Part shown: in pieces, positions 33,436-42,448 of the stretch
Layout of the letters: each line of letters starts with the position of its first letter
Position numbering within the stretch: position 1 is the first letter of the stretch
Assembly (NCBI RefSeq): GCF_042660675.1
Contig: NZ_JBHSUL010000011.1
Location: 1-64,000 of the forward strand
Length of the DNA stretch: 64,000 nucleotides
Direction of reading: 5' to 3'
DNA from: Marinilactibacillus sp042660675
GTDB taxonomy: Bacteria > Bacillota > Bacilli > Lactobacillales > Carnobacteriaceae_A
Program-made: the position numbers and the translations under genes
The notes under the pieces: generated by a model
Database searches by the model: none
What the model saw: only the letters and a program-made list of their open reading frames with translations
Told to the model about the DNA's origin: nothing

Positions 33436-34476
33436 CTATAAATAGTAACGGTCTTTCTTTTCCTGATTTTTGTCCTTAAATTTGTCGTTATGAGAAGAGA
33501 CTTGAGCTTTTTCTTCCGCCGATGGATCTAAAGCAAGCTTGATTTGGTTAACGGCATTCGCAGCATCATTGTAAGCGCCAGCTATCAGGCGAACTTTCCC
33601 CTCAAAATCTAATATGTCTCCAATGGCATAAACGCCTTCAACAGCCGTCTCAGCTTTAGAAGACCCTTCAATGTAGTAATCATCTTTCAGATTGAATTTC
33701 AAAGCAGGATCATGATGAAAATTCAGTTCATTATCGAATCCAATATTCACAATTAGTTCATCTAATTCAATCTGTTCGTCATAATCAGCGTGGTTGTTTC
33801 TGACACGAACTGAGTGAATATATCGCCCTGTGGGGTCAGGAATCAATTCTTTAACTAAAGTATGTGTATGTATCCTTGCGTCGGAATTTTGAAGCTTTCT
33901 AGCATTGAATTCATGAGCTCTGAACGTCTCACTTCTGTGAATCAAATGTACTTCCCCAGCTACCTCAAGCAAATCATTTGCCCAGTCCACTGCTGAATTT
34001 CCTCCGCCAACGATCACGACTTTCTTCCCTTTGAAATGGTTTAATCTGTATACATTATGATGTAAATTTGCTTCTTCAAAATGGCTATCGTACTGTAGAG
34101 GCAATCTTTTGGGATTAAACAACCCTCCACCTGTCGCAACGATGATTTGCTTGCTTAGAAAAATCTCTCCTGAATCGCTAACCGTTTCAAATAACTGATC
34201 TTCTCTTCTTTCAAATGTAGTGATTCTTGTGTTCAATACAACTTCTGGTTCAAACGTCAGACCTTGTTCAACCATTTGATCAATGAGCCGTGCACCTGTA
34301 AGCGCTGGTAGCGCACCAATATCCCAGATCAACTTTTCAGGATAAAAATGTACTTTCCCACCGAGAGATTTTTGAGTATCAATGATACGCACCGTTAAAT
34401 CACGCATACCTGCATAAAAAGCTGCGTATAATCCAGCTGGACCTCCGCCAATAATCGTTATGTCCTTAACTGTCAT
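33436..34476 (-). CDS. Ferredoxin/flavodoxin--NADP+ reductase, siderophore-operon copy
   Basis: A 346-residue FNR of the YumC/IruO class with GGGPAGLYAAFYAG, GGGNSAVDWAND and GDILDFEGKVRLIAGAYNDA. It is a clear paralogue of the enzyme encoded at 28309-29382. It is the first gene of the siderophore uptake operon and sits behind a Fur-type box, so reductive release of iron from the imported siderophore is a reasonable inference. AAGGAG lies 10 nt before the ATG. Confidence 0.9.
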   Translation of the reverse strand: MTVKDITIIGGGPAGLYAAFYAGMRDLTVRIIDTQKSLGGKVHFYPEKLIWDIGALPALTGARLIDQMVEQGLTFEPEVVLNTRITTFERREDQLFETVSDSGEIFLSKQIIVATGGGLFNPKRLPLQYDSHFEEANLHHNVYRLNHFKGKKVVIVGGGNSAVDWANDLLEVAGEVHLIHRSETFRAHEFNARKLQNSDARIHTHTLVKELIPDPTGRYIHSVRVRNNHADYDEQIELDELIVNIGFDNELNFHHDPALKFNLKDDYYIEGSSKAETAVEGVYAIGDILDFEGKVRLIAGAYNDAANAVNQIKLALDPSAEEKAQVSSHNDKFKDKNQEKKDRYYL

Positions 34477-34510
34477 GATTCAACGCTCCTTTTTCTGAAC
34501 TATTCTTCAG

Positions 34511-34525
34511 TGAGAATGATTATCA
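34511..34525 (-). promoter_or_regulatory. Fur-type box of the siderophore operon
   Basis: TGAGAATGATTATCA is a 7-1-7 inverted repeat one base away from the Fur consensus, 35 nt upstream of the first FNR start. It mirrors the box at 29406-29420. Confidence 0.8.
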
Positions 34526-34712
34526 CTTGCAACTTAGTTATAGCATTCACAAGTTGTGGTGTCAAGATATACCTAAGGCTTTCACAACCTTATATCTCGA
34601 TACATCTTTCTTTTTTTTGGAACTGCTTATATAATCTGTTAGAGAGCTGAAAAAGAGCACTAGTCTTTTTTCTAAACGAATTTAACCTAACCCCATTTAA
34701 AGAGGTGCTAAA

Positions 34713-35426
34713 ATGAAAAAAAGAGAATTCGTGATTCAAGATTTATTAAGTAAGATCTATCAGGAACAATTCAAAGATGGTAAATTACCAAATCAGCGCA
34801 CGATGGCCGAGACTTATCAAGTTTCAAGATACACGATACAAGAGGCCATCAAAACATTAGAAGAAATTGGAATCGTTCAAACGATTCAAGGATCTGGTAT
34901 GTACGTGAAAAAGCAATTTCAGATGAACCCCTTGATCTTTAACACATTGACTAGAACGCCCTATGAACGGATTACTTCACGTGTCATTTCACTCCAAAAG
35001 AAAAAATCTACCCCTGAAGAGGAGCAGATTTTTCAACTAACGGATTCTGAAGAAATTTGGACATTTGAACGGGTTCGGATTGTTGATTACAAGATTGAAC
35101 AGATTGAGCGTTCTAAAATGCCTGTTTCCATGTTTCCTGATTTAACGGAAGAGATTATTGAACAGTCGATTCAGGAGTACGTATTAAGCAAAAAGTTCGC
35201 TATTTCCCACTACATTACCAGTTACAGTCCAGTGACTCTTTCCAAAAATCAATCTGAGCTACTGATGTGCAAACGCAATACTCCCGCTATGAAAATCGAG
35301 AATAGATGTTTACTGAATGACGGGCAAGTGTATGAGTACAGCGAGCTTACCGCAATTGATTATGCTTGTACTTATATTACGCCATTTGATAAAAAAGGAC
35401 ATCAAGCCCGTAGAACAAATATCTAA
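34713..35426 (+). CDS. GntR-family (HutC type) transcriptional regulator
   Basis: A 237-residue regulator with an N-terminal winged helix (LPNQRTMAETYQVSRYTIQEAIKTLE, about 25-50) and a C-terminal UTRA ligand-binding domain. It converges with the dehydratase gene, with one base between the stops. UTRA regulators usually sense sugar phosphates or acids, so control of the adjacent uronate genes is likely. Candidate operators are repeated GGACTG motifs in the 36.7-36.85 kb promoter region. Confidence 0.9.
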   Translation: MKKREFVIQDLLSKIYQEQFKDGKLPNQRTMAETYQVSRYTIQEAIKTLEEIGIVQTIQGSGMYVKKQFQMNPLIFNTLTRTPYERITSRVISLQKKKSTPEEEQIFQLTDSEEIWTFERVRIVDYKIEQIERSKMPVSMFPDLTEEIIEQSIQEYVLSKKFAISHYITSYSPVTLSKNQSELLMCKRNTPAMKIENRCLLNDGQVYEYSELTAIDYACTYITPFDKKGHQARRTNI

Positions 35427-35427
35427 T

Positions 35428-36627
35428 TTAAGGTGTGAATAACGTTCCATCTGGTAAGCGGCTTTGAGTCCATTCATGCGGACGATAAACGACGGGGAAT
35501 GATGCTGCAAGTTCCTCGTCAAATCCAACGCCAATTCCTGGACGATCAATTGGATAGAAATAGCCTTTAACCGGTTCTGGAGCATCTTTGAATAGGGCTT
35601 TTGTGTTTTCTTTTAATTCTATATTTTCTTGGATTGCCGCATTGTGTAAGTGAATATTTAAATGTGTATTCACTGCCAGTCCAATAGGAGAAATGTCAGA
35701 TGGTGTGTGCCAGGCCACTCTAATTCCATAGGCATCACATAAATGTGCAAGTTTCAATGCTGGTGTAATCCCTCCAATTTGCGAGATATGAACCCTTAAG
35801 TAATCCAACTGATGATTTTGAATAATGGATTTCCATTCCATTGGGTTATTGAATAACTCACCAATTGCAATGGGTGTAGCTGTCTGACTTCTTACCTGAC
35901 TTAACCAATCTGTCTGGTCGGGAGGTAAAATATCTTCCAAGAAATAAAGATTATAAGGTTCAGATTTCTTGGCGAACTGAACAGCTTGGTTTGGATGCAG
36001 TCTTTCATGAACATCATGTAACATCTGGAACGAATGTCCATACTTTTCATAAACTTCTTTGAACATCTTAAGGGTTGTATCCATATAGTCTTGCTGATCA
36101 AAGTAACTGCCTTCAATGGCTTGATCAGGTGCTTGAATACTTTCTGCTGTTCCACCATAAAATCCTAATTGACAACGAATATAACGGTAGCCTTCTGACA
36201 TGTATTGGTCGATTTGTTCCGTTAAATCTTCCATTGTATTTGCCACTGCATGTGTATATGCCGGAATCGCTGTTCTAGAGCGTCCTCCAAGTAATTGGTA
36301 AAGAGGCATATCAGCCAGTTTTCCTTTAATGTCCCAAAGTGCCATATCCACTCCAGAAATAGCATTATTTAAAACGGGCCCATTGCGCCAGTATGCATTC
36401 ACGTACATTAACTGCCAAATATCTTCAATTTCATTGGCATCTTTTCCTACTAATAAAGGTTTCAAATATTCGTCTACGATTGATTGAACGGCTTTTGGTC
36501 TAAATTGGAAAGTTGCGCATCCAAAACCAGAAACACCTTTGTCAGTCTCAACTTTTACAATGACCAGATTATGTCTGTCCGGTCTAATACCGTAACTTTT
36601 GATATCGGTAATAATAGTGGGTTTCAA
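35428..36627 (-). CDS. Enolase-superfamily sugar-acid dehydratase (RspA/ManD-like)
   Basis: A roughly 400-residue mandelate racemase-type enzyme. Metal ligands and catalytic positions are recognisable in LLHDVHER, FLEDILPP, IGELFNNP, HISQIGGIT and AWHTPSD, the pattern of the D-mannonate/D-gluconate dehydratase (ManD/RspA) group. Some members are efficient mannonate dehydratases and many are slow. The locus also carries uxuA, so the substrate may be another aldonate. The start is taken as TTG at 36627 after AGGAGAGGAAG. The frame is open to 36696 without a conserved sequence. Confidence 0.85.
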   Translation of the reverse strand: MKPTIITDIKSYGIRPDRHNLVIVKVETDKGVSGFGCATFQFRPKAVQSIVDEYLKPLLVGKDANEIEDIWQLMYVNAYWRNGPVLNNAISGVDMALWDIKGKLADMPLYQLLGGRSRTAIPAYTHAVANTMEDLTEQIDQYMSEGYRYIRCQLGFYGGTAESIQAPDQAIEGSYFDQQDYMDTTLKMFKEVYEKYGHSFQMLHDVHERLHPNQAVQFAKKSEPYNLYFLEDILPPDQTDWLSQVRSQTATPIAIGELFNNPMEWKSIIQNHQLDYLRVHISQIGGITPALKLAHLCDAYGIRVAWHTPSDISPIGLAVNTHLNIHLHNAAIQENIELKENTKALFKDAPEPVKGYFYPIDRPGIGVGFDEELAASFPVVYRPHEWTQSRLPDGTLFTP

Positions 36628-36660
36628 ATCACTACTTCCTCTCCTGCTAATCTTTGATCT

Positions 36661-36840
36661 ATTAATATTAGAACATGAAGGATAGAACGCTGTCAATTTG
36701 GACTGATAAACAGTCTATTACACCATTAATACCATTCCAATTAACATCACCTACCTTTACAAACCTTTACGTATCAACGTTTTTAAACAAATCTATTCAG
36801 TTTAGGACTGGTTTACGGATAGTTTTTTATTTGTTATGAT
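36661..36840. promoter_or_regulatory. Divergent promoters with a repeated GGACTG operator-like motif
   Basis: Leftward: TTGACA (36691-36696 complement), 18 nt, TCTAAT (36667-36672) for the dehydratase gene. Rightward: TTTACG (36812-36817), 17 nt, TATGAT (36835-36840) for the PTS gene. Immediately upstream of each -35 lies a similar element: TTGGACTGATAAACAGTC near 36698-36715, containing GACTG-5-CAGTC, and TTAGGACTGGTTTACGG near 36802-36818. They may bind the nearby GntR protein. Confidence 0.55.
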
Positions 36841-36884
36841 TCTAACTGTAAACGGACACATCCAATAGGGAAAGGAAGAGGTAT

Positions 36885-38258
36885 ATGAAACATCATGATG
36901 TTGCGAAACGCATCATTGAAAATGTAGGGGGAAAAGAGAACATCCAAAATGTCTGGCACTGTATGACGAGATTGAGGTTCAAACTAAAGAACTACGATAT
37001 CGTAGACCATGACGCCTTACTAAAAGAACAAGCAGTTGTCGGTACAAATCATAAAAATGAACAACTACAAGTTGTCATTGGAACAAATGTAACCGAGTAC
37101 TACGAAACGGTTGCGTCACTTTTAGGAATAGACACAGAAGAATCTTCAGCTGACTCTGGTTCAAATGAGCCTGCTGAACGCAAGGGATTAATTTCCACTT
37201 TCATGGATATCGTTTCAGGCGTATTTGGACCAATCGTTCCAGCTATTGCTGGTGCTGGTATGATCATGGGACTGATGTCAGGGTTAAGCGCACTAAATAT
37301 TATCAGCAATGAATCTCACACTTATATCGTTATTGATATGATCTCAAAAGGTGTCTTCACCTTTTTACCTTTCTTTGTAGCTGCATCTGCTGCAAGAATA
37401 TTCAAGACCAATCAGTATTTGGCGATTGCCATAGCAGCAAGTCTGCAAGTACCAGCTATGACCAATGCCGTAGCAGAAGGTGTCATTGATCAGTTCAATT
37501 TGTTTGGATTTTTACCAGTTCCAGTCTTCAGCTATGCAGGAACGGTTATTCCAATCATTATTGCAATCTGGGCGTTAAGTTATATTCACCGCTTTATCGA
37601 TAAACTTCTTCCTGAAGTACTCAGAACTGTATTCACTCCAACCTTATCTTTATTTGTAACAGGTATTTTAACGCTCGTCGTTATCGGTCCTGCTGGTATT
37701 TACTTAGGTAACTGGCTAGCTGCTGGTGTTGAATGGCTGTTTGGTGTTTCTCCAATTTTAGCAGGAATTATTGTCGGTGGTATTCGACCAATTGCAGTCT
37801 TCACTGGTCTCCATCATGCAATGACGCCCATTGCACTTCAAAACTTTGCTAACCAAGGATACGACATGCTTATGCCAATGATGTTCATGGCAAACATGGC
37901 TATCACTGGTGCTACTGCGGCAATGTATGTAAAACTAAATACCAAAGAAGAAAAGAGCGTTGCGCTTTCTGCAGTCGTTTCTGGCTTCCTTGGAATTACA
38001 GAACCTGCATTATTCGGTATTCTGACTAAAAACGCTAAAGCATTTATTGCGGCTACTGTAGGTAGTTCTATCGCTTCTGCATTTATCAGCTTTTTTGGTG
38101 TTAGAATCTACGGTTATATTTTATCCAGTGTATTCAGCTTACCGGCTTATGTCGGAGAATATTTCATCTTTATTATTATCGGTATGATCATCGCATTGTC
38201 CGTTTCGTTTGCGATCACTTACGTACTTGTACCTAAAACAACAGAAGCATCAAAATAA
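36885..38258 (+). CDS. PTS IIBC transporter, beta-glucoside/sucrose type
   Basis: A 457-residue fusion. The N-terminal EIIB domain (about 1-80) has the phospho-Cys motif NVWHCMTRLRF, and an EIIC domain of about ten helices with GLHHAMTP and GITEPALFG motifs follows. No EIIA domain is attached and none is adjacent, so it must borrow one. It is divergent from the dehydratase gene, sharing the GGACTG-containing control region. The substrate is unknown; the setting suggests a uronic-acid-related sugar or glycoside. Confidence 0.88.
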   Translation: MKHHDVAKRIIENVGGKENIQNVWHCMTRLRFKLKNYDIVDHDALLKEQAVVGTNHKNEQLQVVIGTNVTEYYETVASLLGIDTEESSADSGSNEPAERKGLISTFMDIVSGVFGPIVPAIAGAGMIMGLMSGLSALNIISNESHTYIVIDMISKGVFTFLPFFVAASAARIFKTNQYLAIAIAASLQVPAMTNAVAEGVIDQFNLFGFLPVPVFSYAGTVIPIIIAIWALSYIHRFIDKLLPEVLRTVFTPTLSLFVTGILTLVVIGPAGIYLGNWLAAGVEWLFGVSPILAGIIVGGIRPIAVFTGLHHAMTPIALQNFANQGYDMLMPMMFMANMAITGATAAMYVKLNTKEEKSVALSAVVSGFLGITEPALFGILTKNAKAFIAATVGSSIASAFISFFGVRIYGYILSSVFSLPAYVGEYFIFIIIGMIIALSVSFAITYVLVPKTTEASK

Positions 38259-38267
38259 TTGATTTAC

Positions 38268-38313
38268 AAATAGACGTCCTTTTTAGTTGAGAGTAAAAAG
38301 GACGTCTATTTTT
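38268..38313 (+). terminator. Terminator after the PTS IIBC gene
   Basis: AATAGACGTCCTTTTTA pairs with TAAAAAGGACGTCTATT (near 38269-38285 and 38294-38310) and is followed by TTTTTG. Confidence 0.88.
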
Positions 38314-38323
38314 TGTCGAAAAA

Positions 38324-38362
38324 ATAAGCTTAGCTACCCACATCATTGGGACAGCTAAGCTT
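38324..38362 (-). terminator. Terminator after kdgK
   Basis: AAGCTTAGCT-CCC pairs with GGG-AGCTAAGCTT (38327-38362), with T-runs on both strands. Confidence 0.83.
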
Positions 38363-38370
38363 TTTCTATG

Positions 38371-39315
38371 TTAACTCTGGTTATTGATATAAGTTGTTAA
38401 AGCCTCTTTTGTAGGTAAGCCTTCGTTATCTCCTGCATTTTGAACCTGTAAAGATCCAATAGCGTTTGCATGTCTGGCTGCTTCTTCCCAGCTCAAGCCT
38501 TCTAAATAAGCATGAAGAATGCCGACTGCAAACCCATCTCCAGCTCCGACTGTATCGACAACTTTCTCTACTTTGAAACCAGGGACATTAACTGATTCCT
38601 GACCTTTTTCAGAGACAAAAGCGCCTTGACTTCCACTCTTCGTAATCACAATTTTAGCACCTTTTTCATGATAGAAACGTGCAATATCTTCAATTTCTGA
38701 AGAACCCATTAACGTTTCACCCTCAGAAACACCTGGTAGAACAACATCAGCATAAGTTGCCAGCGTATTCAAGACTTCCAGCATTTCTTCTGTTGAAGAC
38801 CAGAGTGCCGGTCTTAAATTTGGATCAAATGTAATAAAAGTACCCGCTTCTTTTGCTTTTTTCATCAAATGCTCGGTCACTTCTCTTACAGATGCACTCA
38901 ATGCTGGCGGAATTCCTGTTACATGAAGGACTTTGATTTGGTCAAAATCGATTTGATTTACATCCTCAACTGACAAAGTAGAAAAGGCACTTCCTTTTCT
39001 GTAGTAAGCAGTGTCAGGATCATCGTCTTTCACTTTGTTTTTCAACATCAGCCCTGTTCGATAAACTTCATCAAATGTAACATAATCTGTGCCGATTTTT
39101 TCTTTTTCAAGTGCTTCATAGATATACTCACCAATTGGGTCTTTACCCAGTTTTGAAATATATTGGACTGTATGTCCCAATCTTGAAAGACCGATCCCTA
39201 CATTGATCTCTGCACCCGCAACCGATTTGTTAAAAGAAGTGGCTTCTTTCAATGACCCGTATTCTGTTGCAGAAAACAACCCCATCGGTTCTCCTAGTAA
39301 TAGTACGTCTGTCAT
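38371..39315 (-). CDS. kdgK: 2-keto-3-deoxygluconate kinase
   Basis: A 314-residue PfkB-family sugar kinase with the C-terminal signature DTVGAGDGFAVG and an N-terminal GGxx-like region (NKSVAGAEINVG). Placed 13 nt after kdgA, it should phosphorylate 2-keto-3-deoxygluconate for cleavage by that aldolase. PfkB members are hard to separate by motif alone, and the neighbours make KDG the clear choice. Confidence 0.9.
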   Translation of the reverse strand: MTDVLLLGEPMGLFSATEYGSLKEATSFNKSVAGAEINVGIGLSRLGHTVQYISKLGKDPIGEYIYEALEKEKIGTDYVTFDEVYRTGLMLKNKVKDDDPDTAYYRKGSAFSTLSVEDVNQIDFDQIKVLHVTGIPPALSASVREVTEHLMKKAKEAGTFITFDPNLRPALWSSTEEMLEVLNTLATYADVVLPGVSEGETLMGSSEIEDIARFYHEKGAKIVITKSGSQGAFVSEKGQESVNVPGFKVEKVVDTVGAGDGFAVGILHAYLEGLSWEEAARHANAIGSLQVQNAGDNEGLPTKEALTTYINNQS

Positions 39316-39328
39316 TCAGTTCGCCACC

Positions 39329-39970
39329 TTATTTGATTTCGTTATATTTATCTACAAACTTTTTAGATATTTCAGTAACACTGACGTAGCCATCGCTCGC
39401 AAGATTTTGTGTCAATGCACTACCAATCCCCACTGCCCAAGCACCATTCGCAGCCCATTCATGCATGTTATCTAGACTGACGCCGCCTGAAGGCATCATT
39501 TCAACTTGAGGAATGGGCCCATGAACATTTTTGATAAACGCGGGTCCTAAAATACCTCCTGGGAAAACTTTAACAACTTCAACGCCTGTTGCCATAGCAC
39601 TTGTAATTTCTGTTACAGAGGCACAACCTGGTAAGTAAGGTACGGCATAAGTATTACAGACTTTGGAGATTTCAGGAACAAAGTTAGGGCTAACAATAAA
39701 TTCTGCACCGGCAATAATTGCAATGCGTGCTGTAATATCATCCATAACTGTCCCTGCTCCGACAACCATATCTGTTCCTTCATATTTCTTCGAAAGGTCT
39801 CTAATGGATTCATCTGCTTGCGGTGTCGTAAATGTTACTTCAATATTTTTGATGCCGCCATCGTACACTGCTTCAGAAATTTCTGTTGCTTCAGTAGCAG
39901 AGTTTCCTCTGATGACTGCAAATAAATAATTTTCTTTTAACTGTGTTAAAATTGCTTGTTTCTTAGTCAT
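39329..39970 (-). CDS. kdgA: 2-keto-3-deoxy-6-phosphogluconate aldolase
   Basis: A 213-residue class I KDPG aldolase with conserved VIRGNSATEA, GAGTVMD, the Schiff-base Lys in VVKVFPGG and MPSGGVSLDN. It splits KDPG to pyruvate and glyceraldehyde-3-phosphate, the final step of hexuronate degradation. It has its own promoter with a palindromic operator and a catabolite-repression-like site. Confidence 0.94.
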   Translation of the reverse strand: MTKKQAILTQLKENYLFAVIRGNSATEATEISEAVYDGGIKNIEVTFTTPQADESIRDLSKKYEGTDMVVGAGTVMDDITARIAIIAGAEFIVSPNFVPEISKVCNTYAVPYLPGCASVTEITSAMATGVEVVKVFPGGILGPAFIKNVHGPIPQVEMMPSGGVSLDNMHEWAANGAWAVGIGSALTQNLASDGYVSVTEISKKFVDKYNEIK

Positions 39971-39984
39971 AGTTGCCTCCTAAT

Positions 39985-40035
39985 AGTTAGCGTTTTCTTA
40001 ATATTTAGTATACCTTACTCGGTATACTCACTCAA
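39985..40035 (-). promoter_or_regulatory. kdgA promoter with palindromic operator and candidate cre site
   Basis: TTGAGT (40030-40035), 17 nt and TATACT (40007-40012) on the minus strand. The perfect palindrome GTATACC-6-GGTATAC (40008-40027) fills the spacer and covers the -10, a classical repressor position. AGAAAACGCTAACT (39985-39998, minus strand) resembles a CcpA cre site with mismatches at its two ends. The repressor is unidentified. Confidence 0.7.
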
Positions 40036-40094
40036 TAGAGATTGGTCTCTTAAAGGAACAAAAAACCAATCCAATTTTTCTTTTTATTTTATAT

Positions 40095-40136
40095 TTAAAA
40101 AGAAAATAGCCCTAGACGTTTGCTAGCGCTACTTTC
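40095..40136 (-). terminator. Terminator after uxaC
   Basis: The stem GAAA-TAGC-CTAG with CTAG-GCTA-TTTC (40102-40136, mismatches at two positions) is followed by TTTTT on the minus strand. Confidence 0.75.
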
Positions 40137-40141
40137 CATAA

Positions 40142-41548
40142 TTATTGGGATCTGTTTGGTTCAAAATAAGCTTTAGCATTGAAATAGCAGATATTTTGGA
40201 TTAACTTTTTCAACAAGCTTTCTTCTTTAGGAAACTTACCTAACTCTACTTGTTCACCTACATAGTTACATAAAATCCTTCTAAAATAGTCATGCCTTGT
40301 GTAAGAGATGAAACTTCTAGAATCTGTTATCATTCCGACGAAGTGCATTAGCATACCATGATCCGACAATGTTTCTAACTGTCTAAGAATTCCTTTTTCA
40401 GTATCATTGAACCACCAACCAGATCCAAATTGTACCTTGCTCTTAATTCCTTGCTCATTGGATTGGAAATTCGCAGCTGTACTAGCTACAATTGCATTGT
40501 ATTCTGGATTCAAGTTATAAAGTATCATCTTAGGTAAAGCTTCTTTTTTATGCAAGGCATCTAATAAACAATTCAAATTCTCGGCGAGATATGACTGGTC
40601 GGCAATGGAATCCGTTCCAGCATCTGCCCCATATTCAGTAAATAACTGAGTATGCGCATTTCGAACTGCCCCAAAGTGAATTTGCATGACCCAATCTCTT
40701 TTCGCATACATACATCCCAAATCAACAAGAAGTCTAGTAATCCATTGGTTACGCTCAATTACTGTAAGAACTTGATCCTCTAAAATTTTTCTGTAGATGC
40801 GTTCAATCTCTTCAGAAGTTGTTTCGGTGTAAACCAATTCATTTAATCCATGGTCTGACAGAACCGATCCATGTTTATCGAAATAGTCTACTCTAGTTTC
40901 GAGTAATTTAATAAATATTTTATAAGAACTGGCTTTTTGTTCACAAGCTTCTTCCAATTTTTTTACTGTATGTTTTTTTAATTGAAAATATTCATCTGGT
41001 CTGAATGCAGGAATAACAGTAACATCAAATGAATCATCCTCAGCAATCTTCTCATGAAACTCAAGCGAATCTAAGGGCGAATCTGTTGTTCCGATAAACT
41101 CTACATTAGATTCTTGAATGAATTTACGTGCTGTTAACGAATCACATTTCATTTTTTCATTGATTTCATTGTAAACTTGTTCTGCATTGTCACTATTTAG
41201 TAGTGCTTCAATACCAAAATACTTTTTCAATTCTAGCTGTGTCCAGTGAAATAAAGGATTGCCAATCGCATTTTCTGCAGTATTGGCCCAAGCTAAAAAT
41301 TTTTCTTTCGGACTAGCTGATCCAGTCACTTTCCCTTCAGAAACGCCATTTGCACGCATCGCTCTCCATTTGTAGTGATCGCCTGAAAGCCACAACTCTG
41401 TGATATTTTCGAATACGTGATCTTTTGCAATTTCTTCTGGTGACAAGTGACAGTGGTAATCAAATATAGGCAAATCTTTAGCGTATTCATGAAACAAGTG
41501 TTTAGCCGTTTCATTATTCAACATAAAATCTGCATGTACAAAACTCAT
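40142..41548 (-). CDS. uxaC: Glucuronate isomerase
   Basis: A 468-residue amidohydrolase-fold isomerase with YHCHLSPEEIAKD near the N-terminus, WLSGDHYKWRAMRANGV, GTTDSP, MQIHFGAVRN and RHDYFRRILCNYVG. All are diagnostic of UxaC, which converts D-glucuronate to D-fructuronate (and galacturonate to tagaturonate). It lies 46 nt after the reductase gene and closes the long uidA-uxuA-uxuB-uxaC series. Its start overlaps no other gene. Confidence 0.95.
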   Translation of the reverse strand: MSFVHADFMLNNETAKHLFHEYAKDLPIFDYHCHLSPEEIAKDHVFENITELWLSGDHYKWRAMRANGVSEGKVTGSASPKEKFLAWANTAENAIGNPLFHWTQLELKKYFGIEALLNSDNAEQVYNEINEKMKCDSLTARKFIQESNVEFIGTTDSPLDSLEFHEKIAEDDSFDVTVIPAFRPDEYFQLKKHTVKKLEEACEQKASSYKIFIKLLETRVDYFDKHGSVLSDHGLNELVYTETTSEEIERIYRKILEDQVLTVIERNQWITRLLVDLGCMYAKRDWVMQIHFGAVRNAHTQLFTEYGADAGTDSIADQSYLAENLNCLLDALHKKEALPKMILYNLNPEYNAIVASTAANFQSNEQGIKSKVQFGSGWWFNDTEKGILRQLETLSDHGMLMHFVGMITDSRSFISYTRHDYFRRILCNYVGEQVELGKFPKEESLLKKLIQNICYFNAKAYFEPNRSQ

Positions 41549-41594
41549 CCTAGATTCTTCCTTCCTGATCTACTTTTTACGCTATTAAAGTATA

Positions 41595-42431
41595 CTAGAC
41601 ACCTGAATAAGCGTTGAATCCTCCATCAATTGGCAGAACTACCCCATTTACGAAACTTGAAGCCGTCTCATCCGTAAGGTAGAGTACGCCTCCTAACAGT
41701 TCTTCAGCTTCTCCAAATCGTCCCATAGGAGTATTGGATAAAATTTTATTTGCTCTAGCTGTAGGTGTGCCATCTTCATTAAATAAAAGTGCACGGTTCT
41801 GGTTACTAACTAAAAATCCAGGTGCAATAGCGTTCACTCTAATGTTTACATGAGAAAAATGTACGGCTAGCCATTCCGTGAAATTAGAAATCGCTGCCTT
41901 AGCGCCTGAATAAGCAGGAATCTTCGTTAACGGTGTGAATCCATTCATACTTGAGATATTCAGAATACTAGCGCCTTTTTTACCAATCATATCTTTAGCA
42001 AATACTTGCGTAGGTAAAAGTGTACCTAGGAAGTTCAAGTTAAAAACAAAAGAAATCCCTTCTTCATCTAAATCAAAAAAGGTTTTGACATCTTCTAAAC
42101 CAGTTTTTTCATGGAATTCATTATCTGTTGTAGCTTTAGGGCTATTTCCACCTGCTCCGTTGATAAGGATATCCGCGGTTCCCATATCTTTTTCAATTTG
42201 ATTTCGAGCATCTGTGATACTTTGTTTTTTCAATACATTACACTCGTAAGCAAAGGCTATTCCACCTGATGCTTTGATTTCATCTGCATTTTTTTGAGCA
42301 GCTTCTTTATTTAAATCTAGTAAAGCTACTCTCGCGCCTGCATCTACGTAGGCTTTAGCAAACTGGGAAATCAAAACACCCCCTGCACCTGTCAATATTA
42401 CTATCTTGTCTTTGAAATCGTGCTTCATCAT
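41595..42431 (-). CDS. uxuB: SDR-type fructuronate reductase (D-mannonate oxidoreductase)
   Basis: A 278-residue classical short-chain dehydrogenase with TGAGGVLISQ, NGAGG, the catalytic Ser and YSGAK (Tyr-x-x-x-Lys), resembling Bacillus YjmF. Located between uxuA and uxaC, it should reduce fructuronate to mannonate. This SDR enzyme is unrelated to the long-chain E. coli UxuB. The two consecutive ATG codons make the start uncertain by one residue. Confidence 0.88.
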   Translation of the reverse strand: MMKHDFKDKIVILTGAGGVLISQFAKAYVDAGARVALLDLNKEAAQKNADEIKASGGIAFAYECNVLKKQSITDARNQIEKDMGTADILINGAGGNSPKATTDNEFHEKTGLEDVKTFFDLDEEGISFVFNLNFLGTLLPTQVFAKDMIGKKGASILNISSMNGFTPLTKIPAYSGAKAAISNFTEWLAVHFSHVNIRVNAIAPGFLVSNQNRALLFNEDGTPTARANKILSNTPMGRFGEAEELLGGVLYLTDETASSFVNGVVLPIDGGFNAYSGV

Positions 42432-42448
42432 TTCGTTTACGCCCCTTT

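Noticed and set aside
28309..34476. The two flavin reductases as thioredoxin reductases
   Set aside because: Neither has the CxxC redox centre of TrxB. Their motifs fit the TrxB-like ferredoxin/flavodoxin-NADP reductases.
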